Origin: Amorphophallus konjac
Lineage: Eukaryota; Streptophyta; Magnoliopsida; Alismatales; Araceae
Length of the DNA: 64,000 nucleotides
NCBI GenBank assembly: GCA_022559845.1
Contig: CM040118.1
Span: 443,856,053 to 443,920,052 of the forward strand
Direction of reading: 5' to 3'
Below are positions 34,172 to 43,807 of this stretch, piece by piece (within the stretch, counting starts at the first letter, position 1; each line of letters begins with the position of its first letter). Under the pieces are notes generated by a model. The model saw only the letters and a list, made by a program, of their open reading frames with translations, was not told the DNA's origin and made no database searches. The translations under genes and the position numbers were made by a program.

Positions 34172-36367
34172 TTAGAAGACAAGAGTAGACATGTATGGAC
34201 CGGAGCTAGAAAGACGCAGGACTCGCACATGATTGTTTGTAACATTAACCCTGTGTGCGATCCAGTTTTCAGCTTTAGAGATCAAAAAATGATCTATGGC
34301 CAATAATTTGTCAAGATCAAGGTATAACCCTTGCATAATATCAATCCATCGGTCCCCTTCACCTGTATTGTCCCTCCAGATGACCTCTTTATTGACTACT
34401 TCCTCCTTGGGAACTTGGTCATCGAACGGTGGCTTAGGGATAAGAGTGTCATTATTAGCCACAGTCTTCCCAGTAACAGCCTCATGTGTTAGAATGGTAC
34501 CAATCAACTTGTCTTCCTGATGGGGAGTTAAATCAAAAGTGAATATTGTTGGTCCATCCCCCTCAGGTCCCAGAATATCATATTGAAGAGGCTCATCTGG
34601 CAGGGGTAGCACGAGCCCAGAATCAAATTGATCCAATGATTCAAACATGAGGGGATCGGGCTCAATGGGTAGATAAAATTTGAAAGTTTCTAATAAAACC
34701 CCTTTATCACACTCATCATTTAATAGAAAATTGTGAATCAAATTTCCCAATAATGAAGTGGGAAGATCAAATGTAAATTGTTCCAGCTCGGCCCCTTCAT
34801 CAAAGGTAAGATCAAATGGGAATTTTTTAAAGACGGAGCTTTCATCATACTCATCACTCACCTGAAGATTCTCAATCAAATTTTCCAAAAATGGGGTTGA
34901 TAGATGAAATATAAACTTTTCGAACAAGGCCCCATCATCAAGTTCTTCCGAGGGAGGAGAAGATTTAGAATTAAGTTCCACTAAATCAACATGATTATTA
35001 ATCATAAAGCAATCCTCCTCGACATGTAGATCCTCAATTAAGTTGTTTGGGCCACTTATTTTCTCAGTGATATTCTCAATCTCAAAACATTCATAGAATG
35101 GGGTGATGATATCAATAGGATCATTTGTATTCTTTAATTCATCCCCTAATTCCGTCCCTTCCTTCATCATGGTATGGCTTGCGCACTCCCCCTCACTCCC
35201 AATAATGATATCTTGAGCCAAAATGCCAGGCATCGGATCATCATCATCATCATTCACGTATCGAGGGGGTTGGTTGAATTTTGACGAAGGGTCATGGTAA
35301 GTAGACTGAGAGTACACGCTTTGAGCTTCAAAGTAGTGGCCCGGTGAATCACCCTTAGTATGGACATTGAGTCCGAAATCGGGGTGAGATGAGTTGAGAT
35401 GAAGTTGAGTATACATGGGCTGCTCGTGAATTGCTTGGGGTAGAGGTGTACACAAATGTGTTTGGATTGTTGAATCCAGCCAAGGCAAATTTGTGTGATT
35501 ACTCCAGCCAAGATTATCATCATCTGCAACATGCTTGAGCTGAGAGAATCCTAGGGAATTTTGGACCTGTGCTTGGATGACGGGAGAGAGTCGGGCTATA
35601 GTAGGGCATTCACTCACATGGTAAGTGAGACTGGCACAGAATTCACACACTTCCATGAAAGTGTGGATTGGGTTTTCTGCCTGTTTGACATGTCCTACAA
35701 GTTGTTGATGAGATGAGATGGAGGCACGATTTATTGAATTTTCACTCAAAATCTCAAATAGATCATATGCCTCATCTTCACTTTTGCTTAAAAATGCCCC
35801 TCCACAATATATGTCCACCATCTGCCTATCAAAATTGGATAACCCCTCATAAAATGTAAAGATAATTTGCCATCTGGGCAACCCATGATGTGGACATTGA
35901 CTCACTAGCTCCTTTAATCTCACCCAAGATTCATGAAGTTGCTCTCCCGGACGTTGAGTAAATCCTGTAATCGCCCTTCTCATCATGTTGGTTTGGCCTA
36001 TGGGGTAAAATTTTTTTAAAAATTCTGACTGCATATCTTCCCAAGTCCTGATAATCTTTCGAAAACTCCTTAACCAACATTTTGCTTTATCTTTTAACGA
36101 GAATGGAAATAAAATTAATTTAAGGGCATCATCATTAAAATTCTGAATTTTGATCAGTGAGCAAACTTCTAGAAAATCATCTAGATGCCTATAAGGATTT
36201 TCATTGAGATTCCCATAAAAAGATGGGAGCATCTGGATGAGACTAGGGCGAATCTCATATTGATCAACGTGAATATCGGGGAGTTGAATACAGGTGGAGG
36301 GCTTGCAAGAAGAAGGATAAAAATGCTCCTTCATAGGCGTGGGTTTCCCTCCAAGATGAATGGCCAT
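34172..36367 (-). CDS. gag: T unit 1 gag, Athila type, 731 aa
   Basis: This is the capsid protein of the element's virus-like particle. Residues 50-220 form the retrotransposon gag domain (PF03732): HLDDFLEVCSLIKIQNFNDD, LILFPFSLKDKAKCWL, WEDMQSEFLKKFYPI, and CPHHGLPRWQIIFTFYEGL. A nucleocapsid zinc knuckle follows near residue 265, but the essential His is Tyr here (CEFCASLTYHVSEC). The C-terminal half is acidic, with repeated FDL segments. No protease or polymerase follows. It ends at a TAA that in unit 2 is a Gln codon, so it is shortened by about 36 residues. ATG 36367 is the first in the domain's phase. Confidence 0.85.
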   Translation of the reverse strand: MAIHLGGKPTPMKEHFYPSSCKPSTCIQLPDIHVDQYEIRPSLIQMLPSFYGNLNENPYRHLDDFLEVCSLIKIQNFNDDALKLILFPFSLKDKAKCWLRSFRKIIRTWEDMQSEFLKKFYPIGQTNMMRRAITGFTQRPGEQLHESWVRLKELVSQCPHHGLPRWQIIFTFYEGLSNFDRQMVDIYCGGAFLSKSEDEAYDLFEILSENSINRASISSHQQLVGHVKQAENPIHTFMEVCEFCASLTYHVSECPTIARLSPVIQAQVQNSLGFSQLKHVADDDNLGWSNHTNLPWLDSTIQTHLCTPLPQAIHEQPMYTQLHLNSSHPDFGLNVHTKGDSPGHYFEAQSVYSQSTYHDPSSKFNQPPRYVNDDDDDPMPGILAQDIIIGSEGECASHTMMKEGTELGDELKNTNDPIDIITPFYECFEIENITEKISGPNNLIEDLHVEEDCFMINNHVDLVELNSKSSPPSEELDDGALFEKFIFHLSTPFLENLIENLQVSDEYDESSVFKKFPFDLTFDEGAELEQFTFDLPTSLLGNLIHNFLLNDECDKGVLLETFKFYLPIEPDPLMFESLDQFDSGLVLPLPDEPLQYDILGPEGDGPTIFTFDLTPHQEDKLIGTILTHEAVTGKTVANNDTLIPKPPFDDQVPKEEVVNKEVIWRDNTGEGDRWIDIMQGLYLDLDKLLAIDHFLISKAENWIAHRVNVTNNHVRVLRLSSSGPYMSTLVF

Positions 36368-37417
36368 AAAATGAATTTTGTTTTTACATTTTTTTAAAGT
36401 ATTTCAACTTATTTTTTTTTCAATTTTTAAAACTTTTTTTATGCAAACACAAACAAGTTAACACAAATTATCCTAATGACCTAGATGCGACTCAGACCTA
36501 CAAATGTGGTTTCACAAAGTGATTAAAATGAACTTAAATTCACCCTCAGTATGTCCACCGGCCAGGTAAGGGGTGGGGAAGTGGGAGGTTCCCCCTACTT
36601 TCGTAGGGACCTTATTATACAAAACCACAATCCCGCTTAAGGCGTTTGCTATCCGACCGTCTTGCCTTAGACACCAGTTTTCATAAGAGGATAAACCTAA
36701 ATATCACAGGAATCACAGTGTGATCCTAGGGCCAACGTCTACTGGCTTTTATTAAGGCCTAGGTAATGCAGAGATGCAAGGAAATTGTGGTTTTCGGGCT
36801 AAGAGAGGGTGATGAAATCCCCACCTTATCTTGTTAGGGGTGTTGCCCTTAAAGTATTTTGAAATGAAATGCACACCACAATTTCAAACAAGGGGTTCTT
36901 TATGCAAAAATGAATGCCAGACTGGGATCAGTAGAATGTACCTTGCCCCTCGCGATCTTCAAAATGCAATGCAGAAATTAAACAAAGATAAATTCTAAGC
37001 TAAATGATGCATGACCTAGAGCATGAAAGTGTAGTTTCTACTCTTGCAATGAGGTCTTTTATTTGGTACAAATGAAGATTTTTTTTTTTGGTTAATGAAC
37101 CTAACTAACCAGCATGAAAATTTTTCTTTTGTTTTGATTATTTTTTATTTTTATAGAGTTTTCAAGAAATTTTCAGATTTTTGTAAAAAATTTTCAGAAA
37201 GTGGAAAGATAGAACATGTTTCTTGATTTCAGCCCTTTAGCAATGCTTCCGAGCTATTTAACGACGTTTCATATCCTTGGAATTTCAGATTCGATCTTCC
37301 TCTTTCTTTGTTTTTCAAATTTTTTTTCGTTTTCCTGCACAAGTAAAGAAAGCAAAAATCAATATACAAATATACAAAGTAAACACAAGAGTATCCAACT
37401 ATGAAAAGTATCTTCGA
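36368..37417 (-). other. T unit 1 leader
   Basis: This is about 1 kb of non-coding leader between primer-binding site and gag. The block about 36554-36690 is conserved in B's leader. The remainder is A/T-rich without recognisable frames. Confidence 0.75.
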
Positions 37418-37435
37418 TCCCCGGCAACGGCGCCA
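37418..37435 (-). promoter_or_regulatory. T unit 1 primer-binding site, tRNA-Asp type
   Basis: The - strand reads TGGCGCCGTTGCCGGGGA, seven bases from the shared LTR. Confidence 0.93.
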
Positions 37436-37442
37436 AAAAATT

Positions 37443-39117
37443 TGATGCTCGCTCGACAGTCATTGTTTAAAAATGCCGTGCCACACAAATTTCAAAATTG
37501 ATAACCGCACTCACTCACTCGATTGATTTTGAAATACGAGTACAGTGGTGAATACGGGTCGATCCCACGGGGAGAGAATATTTGATTTTAGTTCAAGTTG
37601 GACATATCCTTATGTTTGGAAAATCAAATGTTATATTTTGGAGTGCGATTATCACTAAAGAAATTGAAATTACAACTTTAAATGACAAGAGATAAGTAAA
37701 AGAAATTTAGCCAATTGATTGAAGAATGTTGTCGTTTCCACGCCGAGCCTTTGATGAAGATCGCTCCGCCTAGGAAGTCGATGCCGTGAGAGGATTTGAA
37801 GAAGACTTACCGCTTTGGGTATGATTGAAACACTCAAGATGACAAGGTTTGGATAGAACAAGTTTGAAAACTTAAGTTTGAAAATATAACATAATTCAAG
37901 TGAAAATAGGGGTTGGAAGAAAAAGTATAACTTCAAATCTAGATGGAATTAGAAGAAGTGTAAAACATGAACGTTGTAGAGAATTGAAAGAGGAAGAACT
38001 TTGATGAAGAACACAGACACAGAAAATAAGAGGAAGGCAATGAAAAATCAAGATCTAACACTGCTGGTGAATAGCAACTGACAGAAAAATAGCACCTTGA
38101 AAAATTAATTTTAACTCTAAAAATACACAGAATTAGACAAAGTGGTAGAAGAATGAAATGGAGATCTATAAGAGAGGAACAAAGTTGATGAAGAACTCAG
38201 ATTGAAAAGAGATCTAGAAAGGCTTCAAAACATAAGAAAACTAGAATGTCTCACCACGGATGAATAGTAAACACCTAAAACAGCACTTAAGAAAACGGAC
38301 CAGAACTCTATGAAGTAGGAAGAATTTGAAGAAATGATCAACAGAGAAGTTGAAGAGAACTTGAAAACAAACAACTTTTATGAAGAACAGAAATTGAAAT
38401 GAAGATCACAATCATACGAAATAAGGCTAGGAAAAGGTTGAATTCAAAAATGAAACTTTTATTGAAAGAACTTCAACTTACAACTTTGACTTCAAAAGCT
38501 TGTAAAATACAACTCTAACAATCAACAACTTCAGAAAAATAAAGAACAAACTTACATTAAACATGATCCATAGCTAGCTCTCTTTCCCTACTCAACCCTT
38601 ACTCACTACTCACTCCCATTCCATTACACATGAAGCCCTTATATAGGGTTACAAACTCTTCTTTCCCATGTGAAACAATCAAGTGCACCTAATTTTGACC
38701 CAACTTGGTAGGCTGAAATGTGCTGCACCTTTGTCATTTTTTTCTGATTTTTTCCAATTTTTTTTTGGAATTTTTATGGCCCTTTTTCTCCTTCTTTCTC
38801 TCTTATTCTCTCATTTTCCTCTCTATCGGCACGTTGCGCCGACCGCCGACCGGGTTAGGCGGCCGACCGCCGTGGGCCCTCGTGCGCCCGCCCGCTCTGC
38901 CGTCGCCACGCGTCGCACGCGGCGCACGCTTCCGCCGCGTGTCGCCGCTCCGCCTTCGCCACGACCCCCGCCTGCGTCGCCCTCCGCGTCGCCACGACCC
39001 CGCCACGACCCCGCTCTCGAGCCCCCGCCTTCGCCCTCTCGCCTCGTCGCCCGTGCGGGCGGCGAAGGCGGGAAGGGCGGGAGCGGCTTTTTTTAAACTC
39101 TTTTTTTTGTTTTATTT

Positions 39118-39156
<39 letters not shown>

Positions 39157-39482
39157 TGTATATATTTGTATAAAATGCTAAAAAATAGCAAATAAATTTA
39201 TTTTTTTTATAATTTTTTTCTTTTCTTTTTGAACAATTTCTTGGGCTTTTGGCCCATTCAACATAATATTTTTTTCTTTTTTTTTCTTTTTCTTGGAGCT
39301 TTCCTCGAACTGCGTGCCTGCATAAATACATAAAAATTATCATAAAAATTTATTTAATTTCAAAAAAATTAAACATTTGATACAAAATCAACAATAAGTG
39401 TGAGAAGTGTATATTTAATATCAATTAAGCTCATAAAAATGCATATACTCATGAATTAAATGATAAAAATACACACTAATCA
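37443..39482 (-). repeat. T LTR 2, shared by both units
   Basis: It is the 5' LTR of unit 1 and the 3' LTR of unit 2 at once: a primer-binding site lies on its left and a polypurine tract on its right. The TATA box on - is at 38639-38646. Its AT dinucleotide run (near 39121) is the longest of the three copies. Confidence 0.95.
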
Positions 39483-40951
39483 CACCCCCCAACTTACTCA
39501 TTGCTAGTCCCTTAGCAATGTAATTAATGAAAAATTCAGGACCAACAAGAGTTAAAAGATATCCATGCCTCATTGCTAGATCATCTTTCATAGAGTTAAC
39601 TAAAGATCAGGAATTTGGAATAATTACCACAGACTAGCCTTAGGAACATGATCAAGAATTCTAATCAAAATTCAGTAGCAGTTGTGCAAGTGAAATACTA
39701 AATTCACAGTATAGACAATTGCATCCTCCAATTGCTATTCCGAACAAATGCCTTTCAATTATGCACTTTCTTAATCAGAGCGTTCAATGCACACTAGCTT
39801 TTTATCTGCCTTATTGATATGCCCCTTTGGGATCACTATATATATATATTTTTTTTTCTTTTCTTTTTCTTTTTCCCTATTTTTTCTTTACACACATGAT
39901 GCTGCACTACCCTTCACTGTTTTACGCGAACCTCAACACGTCTTAGGTGAACGAGGCCCGGTTCCACAGATCAAAGTTCCCTTTTCCTTTTGACGCGAAC
40001 CTCAACACGTCTTAAGTGAAGTAGGCCCGGTTACTCAGAATCGGAGTATTTTTCATGGTGTGTGTTTTTTTTTCTCATACTTTTGTATGGCAGAAAGCTT
40101 CTAACATATGTCTTCTTCAGAAAATGCAGAATATCAGACAGTCTGTCTAAAATAACAGAAGGCTTGTCCTTCTTGTTTCATTAGCGTGCATCGTGATTTT
40201 ATTTTTTTGAAAGTGCATCTGAACTTTAAAGAGATTCTTTAAATCAGTTTTCCAGTGCTAGCTTAAAGAAATTATCCATCATCCTTTTCCCAGTTGTTTC
40301 TATTCAGAATCACATTTCATGTGACATGAATCAAGAATCATTAATGCGGGGAAAAACTGTTGTTAAACATGACAATTCAAGAAAGCAAAAAAAAAATTTT
40401 TGTTAAAATTTTGGAAATTTTTGAAAATTTTGAAATTTATCTCCCCCCCCAACTTAAATGACATTGTCCTCAATGGCATAAGCAGTAGGCATATCAGAGG
40501 ACATGAAAAAAACAATTTGGTTGGGAAGGAAGGATACAACCTGATGGCCGGGACGAAATGACGAGGGCGTCGGTGCAGCTTGGCCTGACAACTGAAAAAT
40601 AAACATACTAAAACAAGAAATCATATTAGAAGCCAGGAATTAACACAAGGAGTGGGACCCAATGTTCATGTATTTCAAAAGGAATCGACCAATGATGGCA
40701 ACGTGAGTTACGGAGCCGGATTTCCCGCAGAAATGTCCCCCTATTGCGTGTTTTGGGCGAAAGGTGGTTACAACGGGACAAGAAACACAACGAATCTTTG
40801 GACCGAAAAGAGAGAAAAAGTCAATAAAGCACGTCTCCGACTTGACCACTCCACATGGTAGAGTGGGTGCGAGATTAACGGGAGGATGACGTGTCGCAAA
40901 GGCTATGGCTAGATGTGATGGTGCGAGATGCAGATCACTCCTCGTCAATCT
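39483..40951 (-). other. T unit 2: polypurine tract, 3' block, and promoter region of antisense gene
   Basis: It is equivalent to 29828-31225. Polypurine tract at 39483-39499. About 75 bases near 39946-40020 are an extra partial duplication of the GCGAACCTCAACACGTC block compared with unit 1. TGACGTGT is at 40887-40894. Confidence 0.75.
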
Positions 40952-40959
40952 TATAAATA
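40952..40959 (+). promoter_or_regulatory. TATA box of unit 2 PMD gene
   Basis: TATAAATA lies 89 bp before ATG 41048, identical in placement to unit 1. Confidence 0.75.
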
Positions 40960-41047
40960 CCCCCCTTTTCACTCGACCGGAGAACATCGACGTTGTGAGA
41001 GTAGAGTTGAGTGAAAGGGAAGTAGTGAGTGTTGCTCAAAGTTCAGA

Positions 41048-43517
41048 ATGGAGGGTGAATCAAGCATCAGAGCTGAAGGGGAGTCGTCTCGCTCCTCGAA
41101 GAGGAGTAGATCGGGCAGTAGTGCCAGGAGATTCTCTGAAGTTGAAGGACTTGTGAGTGAAAGGACTCTACCACAGCTTGTAAGTGATTCCTTTCATTCC
41201 TTTCTTCTTCTCTGTTCTTTCTTTGGAAAGCTTCCCATTTCTCACTTCTGGTGTATGTGCAGAGTGTGATGAAGTCACACATCTCGTGGGAGCTGGTCGT
41301 GGCTGCATATCGAGGGCTCCCGGACTTCCAGAAAGCGAGGTTGGACGTGATGGGATTCGGGCCCTTTCTCAGAATTGAGCCACTCAAGATCGACCTTGCC
41401 CTGATCCAAGCTCTACGTGAAAGATGGGACCCGGTAAGTAGGGCATTTCTGATGCCGTGGGGGCATATGGTACCCAGCTTGGAAGATGTGGTCCGAATCA
41501 CGGGCCTCAAATTGGATGGGGAAGCAGTGACTGGTGTCACCTACGCGGATTACCGTGAAGGTGCCCATAACTTGTTGGGGATGGACTTAGATAATCGGAA
41601 GAACAGGTCAGTAGCCAGGGCATCGATCATGGAAGCTTTAGGGCTTACTGACATGCGTCCGCGTGATGATGAGTCCATAGAAGAATTTATGGAAAGGGCA
41701 GAAAGAGGTGCCCGTGCTATGTATTGTATGGATACCAGCAATTGGGAGCGGACCAATATGGATCTGAGGAGGTTCCTCCTCTTTCTATTAGGCAAGTTGT
41801 TGCTGGGGTCCAAGGGAGACAGTATCCACTGTCATTTCTTAGAACTGCTTGTAGACTTGGAAAGAGTAGGACAATACGCCTGGGGAGCTGCTGTGCTGGC
41901 ACATCTGTATACAAGTCTGTCGCAAAGGACAGACAAAGAGATGACACTAAATGGGTTTACGCCTTTAATCCAGGTAATGAAAAAAGAAAATTTTTTGTTT
42001 TTATTTTCTGATTTTTGTTTTTGTTTTCATCAATGACACATGATGGTGTAGCTGTGGAGCTACTATTACCTTCCAATGGGGAGGGCTCGACACTGTCGAC
42101 CACTGACGGTCCCTCTAGCGCGACGGTGGCAACCCATCATGAGCACTGCACCTTTACCCTACCAACTGATGGTGTTCAGGTGAGAGTTGCAAGAGTTCCC
42201 TGCAACGATGGTAGGATAATTATTTTCTCAATTTTTTTTTCATTTATTTCATCATTTTTTTAACTGAGAAGATACGTGCAACCCATTAAAGGTGAACTGG
42301 AGGCCTTTCATGAACATGGTCGATGTAGACCAGCCTTGGATAGTTGGAAGCCGCGCCCGGTTTGGACGGGACCTCTGGCTCCATTGCTTAAATGAAATCG
42401 AGCCCCTCAGGCTGCGATTAGCTATGCGCACCCTAGGGCTGGCTCAAGAATGGGTGGATATGACCATGTCACCTAGCGTCGGAAGGCAGACGCGTGGACC
42501 AGCCACCTGTGTTGATTGGAGAGTGCGCTTCCCCGAACAATATGAAGATTAGCAACGGGGAGGCACACTCGTGGAATCTCAAGCACAAGATACCGATGAT
42601 TACCTACGCCTCTACAGAGCAATGTATGCAGAAAGGCTCCAGCCTGGAGGGCTTGTAGAGGTAAGGAAACCATGTTTGTATCTTCTACATTTTGTTGTTT
42701 TAAATTTTTTTTTTTTTGTTTGTGAACTCAAAAGCCATAACTGTAGGATGTTCGTGATACTATAATAACGAACTTACGAGCTCGTCTGGCGGACACGGAG
42801 CAAGAGCTGAGTGATACCAGAGCGGCTCTAGGTTCATCAGTAAGTATTTCAGTATATATTCCGGGTAGGCTTTGAGATTCAGGGCGCTAACCACTTAATG
42901 TCACCACATGTGCAGCGTGCTCAGCTTGATGCAGTTTCTTCGGCGATAGGAGCAGATGGTGTTTCTTCCAGTCTATGGATTCCCACATCCGAGCTGGATC
43001 AACTCCACGAGCAACTTGCTCATGCCACACAACGGGCTGCAGAGGCAGAAGGGATGCTTTCTGTACAGGTGAGGATTTCACCATTTAACACCCTTATTCA
43101 AGTATTGCTATTTGTCTGAGATGAAATGTGTGGCAGGAGAAAGAAACACAAGAGGCACTTGCAAATGCCACTCAGAAGGAAGATAGAATAACTGAGCTGG
43201 AAGAAGAACTACAGCGTCGTCCAGATGAGGATTCTTCAAGGGACGCTGTGGAGTTGAGAATCACCCTTCAATTAGAAAGAGAAGATAGAGAGAGAGAACG
43301 GGCTGAGAGAGAACAGGACAGAGACAGAGAGAAAGCCAAGAGATCTGCCGAGAAAGAGGAAAAGAGGGCCCTGGAGGCCCAACTTTTTGAATTGAGGACT
43401 AGTCTTGGCCTAGCCGAGCAATGGCTGAAGGATGGCGAGGAGCGCTATCGAAGAGCACGAGAGCGTGGCTTTCGTGTCAGTAGCTTCTTTGCTGCCCCCT
43501 CAGATCGGCGTCCATAG
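41048..43517 (+). pseudogene. PMD-coiled-coil gene, unit 2 (seven exons)
   Basis: Exons are 41048-41179, 41263-41973, 42052-42210, 42292-42660, 42747-42839, 42916-43068 and 43137-43517. All splice sites of unit 1 are conserved, all introns are phase 0, and exon lengths are identical. Domain order is PMD (exons 2-4) then coiled coil (exons 5-7; residues such as REDRERERAEREQDRDREK). The exon 7 stop of unit 1 is absent here. Stops are TGA 42181-42183 (CGA in unit 1) and TAG 42550-42552 (shared with unit 1). The change at 42181 also turns CAGGCGAG into CAGGTGAG, a strong splice-donor sequence. Without these two codons the whole gene is open. Confidence 0.85.
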
Positions 43518-43648
43518 TGCGGTAGTAATACCGCTAATCTCGGCTTGGGAATACCCTCTAGAGAATCTTGCCCCAGAGAGCGGCAAGACAAGTAATGTGA
43601 AGAAAGAAGGTGGATTCCGATGTAATCTCTTTGTTTGCTTTTGTGTGT

Positions 43649-43654
43649 AATAAA
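43649..43654 (+). terminator. Poly(A) signal of unit 2 PMD gene
   Basis: AATAAA lies 132 bp after the stop codon, conserved with unit 1. Confidence 0.6.
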
Positions 43655-43807
43655 ATACTTTTTGCTTGGCTCTCCGTTTGTCCTTATCTCTCGAATCCCT
43701 AAACACAGCTAATTTCCCACAATAATTTATTACCACACAAAAATCACTTAGGTTGCCTCCTAAGAAGCGCTAACTTTTATGTCGTCAGCCAGACACCATG
43801 TAGCTCA

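Noticed and set aside
37443..39482. Assembly duplication as explanation for the T array
   Set aside because: The units differ by indels and substitutions, and all five junctions have correct LTR, primer-binding and polypurine ends.
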